Origin: Ligula intestinalis
Taxonomy: Eukaryota; Platyhelminthes; Cestoda; Diphyllobothriidea; Diphyllobothriidae
Direction: 5' to 3'
NCBI GenBank assembly: GCA_036362985.1
Contig: JAYGXS010000004.1
Span: forward strand, 20,422,342 to 20,486,341
DNA: 64,000 nt
Shown here: in pieces, positions 1 to 9,481 of the stretch
Layout: the number at the start of each line of letters is the position of its first letter
Position numbering within the stretch: the first letter of the stretch is position 1
Position numbers and translations under genes: made by a program
The notes under the pieces: generated by a model
Seen by the model: only the letters and a program-made list of their open reading frames with translations
What the model was told of the DNA's origin: nothing
Databases searched by the model: none

Positions 1-1787
1 AGTTCGATGCCCTTAAAGACACACAGTTAGTTCATTGAAAAAGTGCAGAAAATGTTTTCCTTTTTTGATATTTATTTGTTATTGAATAAGGTCCTCGTTG
101 CACACAACACTTGAACATGCGATTTAATCCAATCTTGATTGAGTCACTCACCTTAGATTTTCGGCTGGTAAATACACTGATTCATCAGCCAAGGAGGTTA
201 GTGAATCATAAGGGCAAGGGGAGCAGTCACGAATGAGTTGCCTAACATGAATTGATGGTCGCAGTTAAGTAGGTTCACTGCATCGAGCAGTTGATTAAAA
301 TAGGTCAAACACTCATTTAATTGTGCCAAAAATTGCACATCGAGTCAAGGAAATAATACACACTGACGTCATAGGTAATTAAAAGCAGACCAAGGACTCT
401 TAGCTCTGGTGTTTTTGTCGAGGTAATGGCCTTGTAATAAAAGGTCAGAGAAGCAGCACCTTTACTTAACAAGCACAAAGCCAGTTGCGCATGAAAGAGC
501 CTAGATAGATGCGAGCGCATTTTTGGCACATAAGGGGTTCAGGGCTGGGAAAGCCCTTGAGAATACTAACTCGAGAACGCATGAGAAAATCTTGTAACAT
601 TAAGTAAGAACGTATAACAGCACATAACTGTTATGGACACGGAGCCCTATAAAGCTTTACAAAATAATGCATTTTGGTCACTTTGGGCTCTCGTGTTACT
701 AGTTAGAAAGCGCTTCTGCAGTCTGGGATATGTCTGCCTACAGGTATTCTCATGAGCTCGTTACATACGGTGTAAAATATGTCAAACAGCTTGTCTGTTT
801 CCAAGTTCTGGCAATCGTTTAGACTGTTTATGGCCGCAAACCTTTACACCAAATCATTAAATGTCAATAGTAAAAGGCTTTAAAAGGGGCAACCCGTGTC
901 AAAACAGCTTTGTTTTACCCGCATAATTTGTAATCTTTTTACCTTGCGGTCATTTAGGATATATTTTACATAAAGTTTCCCATCGTGAGCGCATTTTATT
1001 GCGTTAAAAAAGCTCATTAAAAATTTAACCGGCTGATTACACAAGACAGACATTTTTAAATGTATTTTTTAGATTTGTGTCTGCAGTGAAAAAAAAACTA
1101 GTAGTCATGTGCAAGCTAAGAAGACAACGACTTCTTAGAAAGACCGAGGAAATCCTCGTTGCAAAAAACGTTTTAGGGAAAGTCAGCTGATGATACACTA
1201 GGTAAAAAGCCGGCACCTTTCCAAAACTTGGAAATCATACTTGACGAATGTTATCCACAGGAGCACGTTTACTTGTAGCAAGTAAGTGTTCTTAGAAGAG
1301 TTGGCTGCCGCAGGTATTTAGCCAGGACGTTTGCGAAAAATAAATCCATGTTTCAGAAATTTCTCGACAGAGTGTCAAACCAGATTTACTCTCATCAAAA
1401 ATTGATTCTTGATCAGTGCAAAAGTCAACAACATAATTGGGAAGGCTTTTTAGAAAAAAATTAAGGCGTGCTTAGCTTTGAAAAGTGAAACATATTCAAC
1501 TGGATTTGCATGCAAAATCAAGCCAACCTTAAAGGCTACGAAACGTATGAAGATAAACTTCAGAGGCTAAAAAATCAATGATTATTCTTAAACATGTAGG
1601 GTGACAGCGTTAACAGCCCTAAACACTTGAGGAAGTTTTCATCCAGACATTACCAGCATACAGTTTTTAACAAATGGATAGGACTAGCCATTCAAAGACT
1701 TAATGAGAGACAGATTTGTTGCTTCGTATAAACTGAAAGGCAGGCATCCCAAAAAATGTAATTTTAAGGAAAGGCATCCTTTGGTTG
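1..1787. other. 5' flank, no recognised gene
   Basis: AT-rich sequence without a convincing open frame or splice-bounded exon. The part after about 1300 may be the decayed 5' portion of the Penelope-like element whose recognisable coding starts near 1823, but the translation there is too broken to align by eye. Nothing else is supported. Confidence 0.5.
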
Positions 1788-1819
1788 AAGGGCCTTTGTT
1801 TATTTGAACAAAGGCCCTT
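1788..1819. repeat. 13-bp perfect inverted repeat (hairpin)
   Basis: AAGGGCCTTTGTT at 1788-1800 is followed after a 6-nt spacer by its exact reverse complement at 1807-1819. It lies just upstream of the first recognisable coding of PLE-1. No function can be assigned. It could be a remnant of inverted junctions common around PLE copies, or chance. Confidence 0.7.
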
Positions 1820-1822
1820 TAA

Positions 1823-2880
1823 CAAAAGCCCACCTTGATAGCCTAAAAGAGCTAGGGGGAAATAAAAATATCGTGCTAACCAGAGTAGACAAAGTATCTG
1901 GAATAGTATTGCTGGATAAAAATGATAACGTCGCAAAACTAGAAGCAATTTTAGCAGATCATACAAAGTTCTCAAAAGCTTAGAAGGACAAAGATCGGAC
2001 AGATACTGTTGAAGGTCAGCTGACTAAAATTCTCAAAGACATCCATAAAGGTATTTTGACTGACAAACAGCTTGAAACACTAAGAGCTGTAGGAACGACG
2101 ATACCTAGAATGTATGGACTTCCAAAAATTCACAAACAGGGGCTACCCTTACGTCCTATCCTGGATATGAGAAACTACCCTTACCACATCATTGCTAAAT
2201 AACTGGGAGGAAAGCTGAAACCTCTTGGAAGTTACATTTATCCTCAAAGCCTGAAAGACACATTTCAATTTGTCAAAGCTATCAAGAATATGAACGTTGC
2301 AAGAAGTAAGATGCTCTCATTGGATGTATCCTCACTATTCACCAATGTACCCGTGGCAGAAATCATAAACTACCTCTGCGACGTTATTTGGGACATGAAC
2401 TACCAGATAGGTATGCCCGTGAAAACCCTCAAAGATCTCCTTACGCGATGCACACAAAATGTCCAATTTCTCTGCAATGGTCAGTTTTACAGACAGATAG
2501 ATGGTGTGGCGTGGGCTCACCACTTGGACCGTTTCTTGCAAATGTCTTAATAGGCAAGATCGAGAAAACGAGTCTAGGGAACACTATCAATGACCTTGCA
2601 TTCTACAGTCGATATGTAGATGATATATTCTGTTTGACAGACTATAACGCTGCCATTGACGCCTTGGTCGCGAAGTTTAACAGCACTAACCCATCGCTCA
2701 ATTTTTCTGCTGAGACTGAAGTGGACGATGAAATTGCGTTCATTGATGTCCTTCTGCGAAGGCAAGAAAATGGATCTATCCTACGCAGGGTTTTCCAAAA
2801 GAAAACCTAGACAGGACAATACACTATCTTCCACAGTTTTGTCCCCCTCAATATAAAACGAAATCTGGTCCAAGGATTAG
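1823..2880 (+). pseudogene. PLE-1 reverse transcriptase, N-terminal and palm part (broken)
   Basis: The translation matches PLE reverse transcriptase but is spread over several frames. There is an in-frame stop at about 1981 and another near 2201. A one-base loss in the conserved QIDGVAMGSPLG block near 2511 moves the frame from one beginning at 2290 to one running through 2810. The catalytic YSRYVDDIF motif is intact in the second frame (YVDD at 2613-2624). A stop at about 2808 precedes the thumb remnant. The RT would copy RNA into DNA at an endonuclease nick. Here it is a fossil. Confidence 0.85.
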
Positions 2881-2881
2881 C

Positions 2882-2893
2882 AGCTAGAATACG
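2882..2893. repeat. Target-site duplication, left copy
   Basis: AGCTAGAATACG at 2882-2893 is repeated exactly at 3191-3202, bracketing the RTE-like fragment. The PLE-1 sequence reads on across the two copies, so this is a target-site duplication made when the fragment integrated. Confidence 0.9.
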
Positions 2894-3190
2894 TTCTCCG
2901 TCGTCCGCCCTACGAGCTGCCCTCGACCCGGCACCGCAGCCCACCTGGAAACGTCGAAGAGGAGGGCAACTGACGACCTGGCTAGACACCGTCCGTCAAG
3001 ACATGGAAGCAGTTCTTGGACCTTCTATCTTCGGCCTCCGTCGCTGGAGAAGGGACTGGGTGGAGCTTTCGAGATCCGCTGCCGCCAATTGCCACGCATG
3101 GAGAGGTACCGTTCGTGACATCATTGAGGCCGGCTAGATCAGGCATGATCACATCCGTTACAAGTACAAGTAAGTACAAGTAAGTAAGAA
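2894..3190 (+). mobile_element. 5'-truncated RTE-like non-LTR retrotransposon 3' end
   Basis: A 297-bp insertion inside PLE-1. From 2895 to the TAG at 3135-3137 it reads as the last 80 codons of a retrotransposon polyprotein, with WKRRRGGQLTTWLDT and then FGLRRWRRDW and a short tail. This resembles the C-terminal region of RTE-type reverse transcriptases common in flatworms (family assignment from memory, not a search). After the stop comes a short 3' UTR ending in tandem ACAAGTA-type units, typical of RTE 3' ends. It is flanked by a 12-bp duplication. The fragment is strongly GC-richer than its host element. It is younger than PLE-1. Confidence 0.82.
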
Positions 3191-3202
3191 AGCTAGAATA
3201 CG
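3191..3202. repeat. Target-site duplication, right copy
   Basis: Exact second copy of the 12-bp AGCTAGAATACG. PLE-1 coding resumes directly after it (RQICSPETVEAELQ). Confidence 0.9.
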
Positions 3203-3996
3203 ACAGATCTGTTCTCCTGAAACTGTCGAAGCAGAACTCCAACATCTGCAGCATACATTAATTGAAAATGAATACCCGGAAAGGTTCATCCTCAGAAATA
3301 TTGGTGAACGCGCCAAAAAAGCCTGTTACCTTAACTGCAAAAAAGAAAGAAGTGTTCATAAGACTGCCTTTCTTAGGCGATGTAACCAGCGAGCTGGTCA
3401 GACGACGCTTGAGGACTGCAATCACAAACGCTTTTCCAGCGGCGAACTTACGGGTGCTCTTCACGAACTCTCCCCTCCTACGATTGGGAGGTAAAGACAG
3501 ACTCCCTTTGAAGGCCACATAAATGTGCATTTACTCTTTCACTTGCTCCTGTGGAGCGGGATACATCGGCCGTACAACGAGGCGCCTCGAAAAGAGGGTA
3601 AGTGAGCACATACCGACCTGGCTAAATAAAGGTGAAACTAGATCGATCTCGAGTGCTATTCTCGCACATCTAGTTGATACGAACCATCGAGTCGATACTA
3701 CCGAAGCCTTTAAGGTGGTCTATAGGACACCATCTAATTTTTCCAAAGTCCCACGCCAATGGATGCTTGCAACAGCCGAAGCAGTAGCTATAAGGCTAGC
3801 AAATCCAGTGCTGTGTTGTCAGAAGACTCTGACACAAGCTCTGTCACTTCCATGGCCTAAACCGACACCACGTGGCGAAAGGATTTCGACCCTACCAACA
3901 AGCGACAATCCCTCAACCAACACGCTGACATGGCCTACATGCGAAACTGACATAGTCTGCGTTGGCCAATCAGCGCCCGTGTTTGATAGTTATTGA
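3203..3996 (+). pseudogene. PLE-1 thumb and GIY-YIG-like C-terminal domain (broken)
   Basis: Continuation of PLE-1 after the nested insertion. One frame (3262-3522) carries the linker with IRLPFLGDVTSELVRRRL, which matches the FVSLPFKSDNILNTIKRRL region of PLE-2. It ends in a stop, and the next frame (3523-3996) carries YSFTCSCGAGYIGRTTRRL followed by EHIPTWL and HLVDTNHRVD. This is the endonuclease-like domain of PLEs, with a Cys-rich segment in place of a classical GIY and an intact YIGRT. The last 40 or so residues are unlike other copies and probably extend past the original end because of a frameshift. Confidence 0.8.
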
Positions 3997-4057
3997 TTTT
4001 TCTACCTATTTAAACCTTAGTTGTTATGTACAGCGTTAATTTCCCTTGCAAATGTGC

Positions 4058-4093
4058 GGTCTGATGAAGAGTTGCTGAAAACAATTGTTTGCC
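4058..4093 (+). ncRNA. Hammerhead-like core at the 3' side of PLE-1 (degenerate)
   Basis: CTGATGA at 4061-4067, a minimal stem II (AG 4068-4069 with CT 4075-4076), GAAA at 4077-4080, a 3-bp helix III (A4080-A4081-C4082 with G4087-T4088-T4089) closed by the palindromic tetraloop AATT, T4090 at the cleavage-site position, and a 3-bp stem I (GGT 4058-4060 with GCC 4091-4093). PLEs are known to carry hammerhead ribozymes in their terminal repeats. Stem I is short and the cleavage triplet would be TTT, so activity is doubtful. Confidence 0.5.
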
Positions 4094-4192
4094 ATTAACT
4101 GACTTCGAATTCGTATAAAGCAGAATTTATTAGAACCGTAAATTTCGCCAGTGCGAAATTTGGATAGGGGCCATCCCGTAGCCCCCAAAACA

Positions 4193-4324
4193 TTCATCCG
4201 AGTATTTGTTCTGGCACGAACAATTCGTACCTTATGCTACCTGGAGGTAGCCTACATACGGCGGTCTAAACCTGACCTTTGTAAACAACTGGAGCATGTG
4301 GTAAATTTAAATCTGTCGTGGTAA
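4193..4324 (+). pseudogene. PLE C-terminal fragment (PLE-2 family)
   Basis: One open frame ending in TAA at 4322-4324 encodes a tail with LEVAYIRRSKPDLC and QLEHVVNL. It matches the last 43 residues of the PLE-2 protein (LEAACIRRFKPDLCKQLEHVVNLALPW region) but lies on the plus strand, just downstream of PLE-1. It is a separate, strongly truncated insertion or a piece of a tandem PLE array. It belongs to a different PLE lineage from PLE-1, whose own C-terminus differs. Confidence 0.8.
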
Positions 4325-5689
4325 AACCGGCTCTCTGTTTACACATTCCTGTATGAAATCAATTTTGTATGTTCTCATTTGCTACTCACATTATGCTGCG
4401 AGAGGACACAGGTGTTGAACATTCGTGAAATTTATGGCCACTATTGACAGTCTTGAGGACGCCGCGAACGTCACATGGCACAAGAATGTATCCAAGTTAG
4501 CCAAACGCGGAAGTTGAGCCAGATATAAGGCACGGTTAGTAGTTCAGAGCAGTGGGAACTTTGAAAAAAATCCCTTCTGCCGAAAACGGTCCACTCACCT
4601 TCCTACAGACGGGAAATTTGTGCACCGTTAAGTACCCGAGGTTGTGTTGAGTGTGGCTGGTTTGGTGATTTACCGAAGGGTCACCAGTCGCTACTTCTCG
4701 TTTCGAAAGTCATGTCAAGTGGATTTGGATTATCAAATGATGCTGAAATGTGACACTTTTTTGAACCCCACATATCCGGCCGGCCGGTATACTGAACTGA
4801 ACGTTAGCGCATAGACCAAGCAAACACAGAACTCGACACACGAAGTTGTTTCACAAAATTCGCCATGTTAGAATTTGGGATTAAGGCTGCTTGACTGTTG
4901 CATAAGCAACTCTGCATAAGACTGACGCCTGGAGAATGGTACATAGATGCTTACTCCTTCAACAGGCACCTGGACCTTCCCACGGCCTACAAAGCCCTAC
5001 GTAATTACGTGAGTAAAGGAGAGGACAAGGTCGAACTGAATTTAGGAATTGGAAGCGAAGACGATAGAGGATTGCCAGCATCCTCTGCCGTGAAGACAAA
5101 ACGCAACATTAACTGCTGTCAGGCCGTGCCAACATCCACGCGAAGTTTCAAAGCAGCGAACGAAGAAACATCGATCGGCCCATGGCCGACTCGTACAGGC
5201 ACGACTTAAAATAGCTGATTAATATACTCAGTTTACGCTTTGACAGAGGACAGCCGGCCCAGCTGTCCGAAGAGTCAGTGAACAAATAAATTCAGTCCAG
5301 TGAGCCCAACGTGAATTATGATTTTTATCCCTGAATTTTGAATTGCAAACGTGAGTCATATTTGTTGCCAAAGCAGGTAACTGGCATGAAGTTTTACAGG
5401 AAATGAAAGAACGAATAGATAACGCAGTTGCTAATGATATACAAGTAGATCCAGCTCAGACTAGAAGTCACAATCGAGTTTCGCTCTGAAGATACCAGCA
5501 AGAACGATGATCCACGAAAACAAATGATAAAGACACACAGTAGAGGGCCCTTCTCATTAAACAGCAGCCGGAATTCTAAAGCGTTTTTGGGTATGGGAAG
5601 TAAGTGATGTAGGATTTTTGAGATTAATTATTGAGCAATCTTACCACAAGAGATTTCAGCCATTTCACGATACCAGCCTTTAAACGAAT
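4325..5689. other. Unassigned stretch
   Basis: No recognised element. An open frame of 103 codons at 4898-5209 (plus strand) has no similarity I can name and no splice-site or codon signal that would make it convincing. The remainder is AT-rich single-copy-looking sequence. Confidence 0.4.
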
Positions 5690-6054
5690 GTTTTGCTTAT
5701 CGCTCGCAGAAAGTATGTTTTGTAAAATGGCTGCTTAAGTAGTAGGCGGCTGTCTCATTTATTTGCAATGCCCTTATAAATACAAATATCTAACATAAAA
5801 AGGCTAACAAAAAATATTCTTTGTCGTATTCGTTTGGTAAAAAAATTACGCATTTTTAAATTTTTATACTTAAAGAAAAGAAAACTTGCGGGTTTGAAAA
5901 CTTTGTAACTATAAGATCTTTTAAGACCATGAAATGCTCCTTCATCGGCAGTTTGTAACTGTTGCCCATTAAGTATTGAGGGTTTATGAGAACTATATGA
6001 TCTCTTCCTCCTAGCGTAGAGAACTGGGTGATTTGCCCTAGACTGAATATATAC

Positions 6055-6190
6055 AGCACGTACAGTACACCCGTATCTGCAACTGCTATCTGACTATGTC
6101 TCTGATGACGAATCCGCGACGGATCTCGAAACGTCAGGCGAATAAAATTATTATTCCCGGCGATCGAGTCGTCTTCTTCTCAAGCACGTA
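6055..6190 (+). mobile_element. Short hammerhead-bearing retroposon, copy 1
   Basis: A roughly 120-bp unit (about 6063-6182) with a hammerhead core, then AATAAA, a GCGATCGAGTC block and a pyrimidine-rich 3' end. It is bracketed by AGCACGTA at 6055-6062 and 6183-6190, a likely 8-bp target duplication. Its 3' half matches copy 2 across about 50 bp and ends at the same place. This fits independent insertions of one small retroposon family rather than a simple tandem duplication. Confidence 0.65.
6097..6140 (+). ncRNA. Hammerhead ribozyme core, PLE/retrozyme type
   Basis: Stem I is 5 bp (6097-6101 with 6136-6140, including G-T wobbles). Then CTGATGA (6102-6108), an 8-bp stem II with one bulge (6109-6127), GAAA (6128-6131), a helix III reduced to the palindrome ACGT (6131-6134), and cleavage triplet GTC (6133-6135). 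With no loop between A-C and G-T, helix III can only form between two RNA copies, as in the double-hammerhead mechanism known for other minimal hammerheads. All conserved core bases are present. Confidence 0.8.
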
Positions 6191-6262
6191 GTTTGGAAAC
6201 CATGAATGCAATGGTAACGAGTGGAAGAGCGACCAACTCAATAAAATATGATTAGGCAATTT

Positions 6263-6379
6263 GCAATATTTTTCTGCTACCCATGTCTCTGATGACGAAT
6301 CCGCGACGGATATCGAAACGTCAGGTGAATAAACATATTGTCCCAGCGATCGAGTCTTCTTTTTTTCGCAATATTTTTC
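6263..6379 (+). mobile_element. Short hammerhead-bearing retroposon, copy 2, with 12-bp TSD
   Basis: A 93-bp insertion (6275-6367) flanked by perfect copies of GCAATATTTTTC (6263-6274 and 6368-6379). It begins in TGCTACCC, contains a complete hammerhead core, then GAATAAA, the GCGATCGAGTC block and a terminal pyrimidine run. It is 5'-shorter than copy 1 but shares its 3' end, as expected for target-primed reverse transcription. No protein is encoded, so it must be mobilised in trans. PLE reverse transcriptase is the obvious candidate, by inference. Confidence 0.8.
6284..6327 (+). ncRNA. Hammerhead ribozyme core, PLE/retrozyme type
   Basis: Stem I pairs 6284-6288 with 6323-6327. Relative to copy 1 one pair changes from G-C to G-T, preserving pairing. 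CTGATGA is 6289-6295, stem II 6296-6314, GAAA 6315-6318, palindromic ACGT helix III 6318-6321 and cleavage triplet GTC 6320-6322. The core is complete. Confidence 0.82.
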
Positions 6380-6590
6380 AAGTAAAATGTCGAAATTTAC
6401 CATCTTTTCAGGTATAAATTTATAGAAGGTGTACTTTGCTACCAAAGCAGTGAAAAAGGAGTTATGTTTGTTCATGCTTTCTATAAAACATACTTGTATT
6501 TGTAAGAATACTTCAAATCAGTAAGACAAGTGCTTACTACTAAGGTGGCCTTTTTAGAGATATTGCCTTTTGTAAGCAGTCAGAAAAGAC

Positions 6591-6984
6591 CTCTCTTAGC
6601 GGCCGGCATCCCACCATGACTATAATTTGGTGAGATTAGGTTGCATGATAATAAATATTATAACCGCTGCTATTTCCAGTTGAACAATTAGGAAGTACTC
6701 CACGTCCATTTTCAGTGACTTCCTGCGAGACCAACTTCAATTGTTTCCCTCTTACAAAAGGCTGTTCCCTCGCACTCTGAACTGCATGCCCGAGAATTCT
6801 GCTCCTGTTGACCTTTTTGTTTCCAGTCGAATTCATACTGGTGTTAAAAGTAGCCCCTACCTAACTGGCACTTGAATAGTGTACTCACCACCCGTACAGA
6901 TTTCTGAACTTTTTATCACCTTTGCCCATAATGCTTCCGCCTCCCACTGCATCAAGAGACAACTGGTTTTAAGAGCTAACTGAT
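6591..6984. other. Unassigned stretch before PLE-2
   Basis: About 400 bp without a recognised gene. It may include the remaining 3' UTR of PLE-2 (minus strand) up to about 6985, but no boundary or terminal repeat is visible. Confidence 0.35.
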
Positions 6985-7228
6985 ATTGAAGATGGTAATC
7001 AATGCAAAATTTAATGGCACCATAAATTTCTCGAGAGCTCATCAGTTGCATCCACTCATTGCGTTAAGGTCCACGAATGAGAAAATTATGAAATTGAATT
7101 TGTACAGACAGGTCAAAGGTCCTAGTCAGATACAGAAGGAAATTTAAAACAAAGTGGGAGGGGCAAACAGGGAATTGCGTTGTGAGGAAGATTGGGGCAG
7201 GTGAATATGCAAATCTGGGGGCCCGTAA

Positions 7229-8575
7229 TTACCACGGTAAGGCAAGGTTAACCACATGCTCCAACTGTTTGCATAGGTCCGGTTTAAAGCGTCTTATACA
7301 GGCTGCCTCCAGGTAGCGCAAGATTCGAGATGTTCGTGCTCGAACAAGAACTCGGAATGAAGTTATAGGGTCTACAGAATGACCCGTGTCCAGCAAGTGT
7401 TCTATAATAGAGGAACGAGGGGATCGGTTTTCTTGCTTGAATAACCAACTAGGCAGGTGCTCCTTGGCTCTGGCTGCCAATTGCCTTTGCGTTCGCCCTA
7501 TGTACTTGCATCCGCAAGTGCATGTGAATTTATGAACGCTGTTGGAGGTGACGTGCAAACGTAAGGCATCCTTAACACAAGGAATTGGCAAGGGCTTTGT
7601 TGGAGAGCAGAATATGAGTTCAGCAGCGTAATAGGTTCTTTCTATAGCCTTAAGTAGGCGCCTCTTAATAGTGTTTAAGATGTTATCGCTCTTGAATGGC
7701 AAGGATACGAACACTGGATTTTTAGGAGCTGAATGTTCGTTCATTTTCGGTCGCAAAGGTTTGCTATATTTGTCTACAAACTGAGGTGGATATCCACGCT
7801 TCAGTAAAGTATCTTTTAGACAGCCTAATTCTGCGTCCAAAATATCCTCGGAACAGATTTTTCTAGTCCTTTGGAAAAGGTTACATACCAAGTTACGTTT
7901 CCATTGAATGGGAACATAAATTAGATAATTTGAATACTGACCTTTCCAGGTATTCATGTGGTAGACTCTCTGTGAATTGGAGTCATCTATCAGTCTGGAC
8001 GAGTGGACGTCGAGGAAAGACAGTTGGTTATCTCGTTCTGGTTCCATAGTAAATTTAATCTTTGGATGCAGCTTGTTCATTGTGGACAATAATTTCTCAG
8101 CTTCTTTCAGGTTCTGCACAATCTTAAAAATATCGTCTCCATATCGTCTGTAGAGTGCTGTGTGGTTCAATTTCGCGAGTACTTTTCCTTCCAGATGGCT
8201 CATGAATATGTCTCCAAAGGTTGATCCAAGCAGGCTTCCCATTGCGACACCGTCAATTTGTCGATAGAATTGGCCATCAAACAGAAATTGGACATTCTTG
8301 GTACACAGGTGTAGTAAGTTCCGCAGTAGTTGCGGGGGCAGGCGTGCGTCAGACGAATAAGCACAAATAATGCCTATGGTTTCATCCAACGGCACATTAG
8401 TAAACAAGGACTCAACGTCCAGGGATATCATACATTTGTCATGTATGTTAAGCTGCCTGATCTCGTCGATAAAATGGGAGCTGTCTTTCAATGTGAATTT
8501 GGAAAATCTTTGGCGAATTGGCTCCAATTCCTTGACTAGCCAATGCGCTAGTTTATGAAAGGGTGAGTTTGACAT
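7229..8575 (-). pseudogene. PLE-2 RT palm/thumb plus GIY-YIG-like domain
   Basis: A 448-codon frame. In protein order: LDVESLFTNVPLDETI (palm motif A), QFYRQIDGVAMGS, RRYGDDIF with the catalytic YGDD at 8132-8143 (usual PLE form YVDD), IKFTMEPE and LSFLDV, the thumb with WKGQYSNYL and LKRGYPPQFVDKY, then a linker and the C-terminal endonuclease-like domain with KFTCTCGCKYIGRTQRQL, EHLPSWLF and HLLDTGHSVD. It ends in LEHVVNLALPW. The usual PLG after GS is changed to LLG. It would act as a nuclear reverse transcriptase and nickase. It is open by itself, but its N-terminal part is in other frames upstream. Confidence 0.9.
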
Positions 8576-9243
8576 GAAAGAATGGGTCGTAAAGGAATAC
8601 CGCTTTTATGGGTTTTTGGTAATCCATAGAGTCGTGGGATGTGGGAAACTCTTAGTTTTAGCGAAACAGCAGTTTTTGCATCAATCAAATTAATGTCCAA
8701 CATAAGCTTGATACTTTTCCAAACTGAATCTTCTAATGCCTTTGTTTCATCTTTGCATTTCGATTTTAGACGAAATTTACTAGAATCATTTAAGATGGCT
8801 TTCATTTTATTGGCATAGTCCTTGGGATTGAGGATAACTACTTCATGCCCTTTATTCGGTTTAGAAATAACTATTTCTGTGTGGCATTTCAACTCGGATA
8901 GAGCAATCGTATTGTCTTTGGTTATAGGAGAATGTTTTGCTATTGGAGATTTCCGGTACTGATAGGCAATGTTCACAAATTTTTCTTTCATCCATCCTTG
9001 ATCATCAATAGATCTCGGTTTTAGGTCGAACAGTTGAGAGTTTAAATCTTCGAATTGAGCTTCAACGTCTACAGGATTTATTCGATTGTTCGGCAAACAG
9101 AAATCAAGTCCTAATGAAAGAGTTCCTGTTTGCAACTTATTGAGTTGGATGTCAGAAATATTCAAGTTAAATTCATCCGGGTTTGAAGGGAAGATCTCCT
9201 CGGTAGGCTTTATACAAATTGACTTGAGTAGTTTGCGACGCAA
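8548..9243 (-). pseudogene. PLE-2 RT N-terminal (fingers) part
   Basis: A 231-codon frame overlapping the palm frame by 28 bp. It carries the pre-RT region with PDEFNLNISDIQ and VDVEAQFEDLNS, then VISKPNKGHEVVILNPKDY (fingers) and RLYGLPKTHKSGIPLRPILS. The protein similarity passes from this frame to the 7229-8575 frame at about 8560-8575, so a single-base indel separates them. The same N-terminal nucleotides recur in reversed context at 11056-11190. Confidence 0.87.
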
Positions 9244-9481
9244 TGTTTCTCTGGTCTTCCTTTTTTATGATATATGCATGTTGTATGAATATGCACCAGC
9301 AATAAACACTAATCTTGTCTAGAATGTGATTGGTGTGACGCAAAAGAGATTTCTTATGATCCAAAGACTGAATAGAATCCTCTATTTTTGACTGTGTGAG
9401 ACGGTCGAGGTTTTTGAAGGTTGGGCGTACTTTCCCACATCGAAGAATTTTGTAAAACTGATGCAACTGACGAGCACTCAT
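9173..9481 (-). pseudogene. PLE-2 N-terminal extension
   Basis: Frame beginning with an ATG at 9481, with FKNLDRLTQSKIEDSIQSL and KSLLRHTNHILDK. After about 9265 (a run of six A on the coding strand) the sensible reading moves to the next frame (ETLRRKLLKSICIKP), so an indel in the A-run is likely. The region resembles the poorly conserved N-terminus of PLE proteins. Function of this part is unknown. Confidence 0.7.

Larger units (their letters stand above)
1823..4100 (+). mobile_element. PLE-1: decayed Penelope-like retroelement with nested insertion
   Basis: A degenerate Penelope-like element reading rightward. In order it shows the pre-RT stretch with VDKVSGIVLLDKND (about 1885), RMYGLPKIHK (about 2110), the RT palm block with LSLDVSSLFTNVP (about 2315), YVDD (2613-2624), the thumb, and a C-terminal domain with YIGRTTRRL. 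An RTE-like fragment (2894-3190) splits it, and a hammerhead-like core lies at its 3' side (4058-4093). PLEs are telomerase-related retroelements whose protein couples reverse transcriptase to a GIY-YIG endonuclease. This copy has multiple stops and frameshifts and cannot be active. Confidence 0.88.
5690..6590. mobile_element. Diverged copy of the mariner-like miniature element, interrupted
   Basis: The 5740-5940 part resembles the left arm of the 56072-57059 element (shared features: the run toward GCCTTTATAAAT, a TTATACTTAAAGA block and a GGTTTGAAAA block). The 6380-6570 part resembles its right arm (shared: TTTGCTACCAAA, CTTCAAATCAGTAAGA). Two hammerhead-bearing retroposons (6063-6182 and 6275-6367) sit inside it. 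Ends cannot be fixed by eye. Identity is low, so this is an old copy. Confidence 0.5.

Noticed and set aside
2290..4000. An intact PLE-1 protein
   Set aside because: At least two stops, a one-base loss near 2511, a nested insertion and a further frame change near 3523 interrupt it.
7040..7065. CTGATGAGCTCTCGAGAAA in the PLE-2 3' UTR (minus strand; also 11227 plus, and 10580 minus with CTGACGAG)
   Set aside because: The core words CTGATGA and GAAA occur, but the intervening bases do not give a stem II with a proper closing pair, and no stem I or NUH triplet can be found. It may be a relic, but I do not call it a ribozyme.
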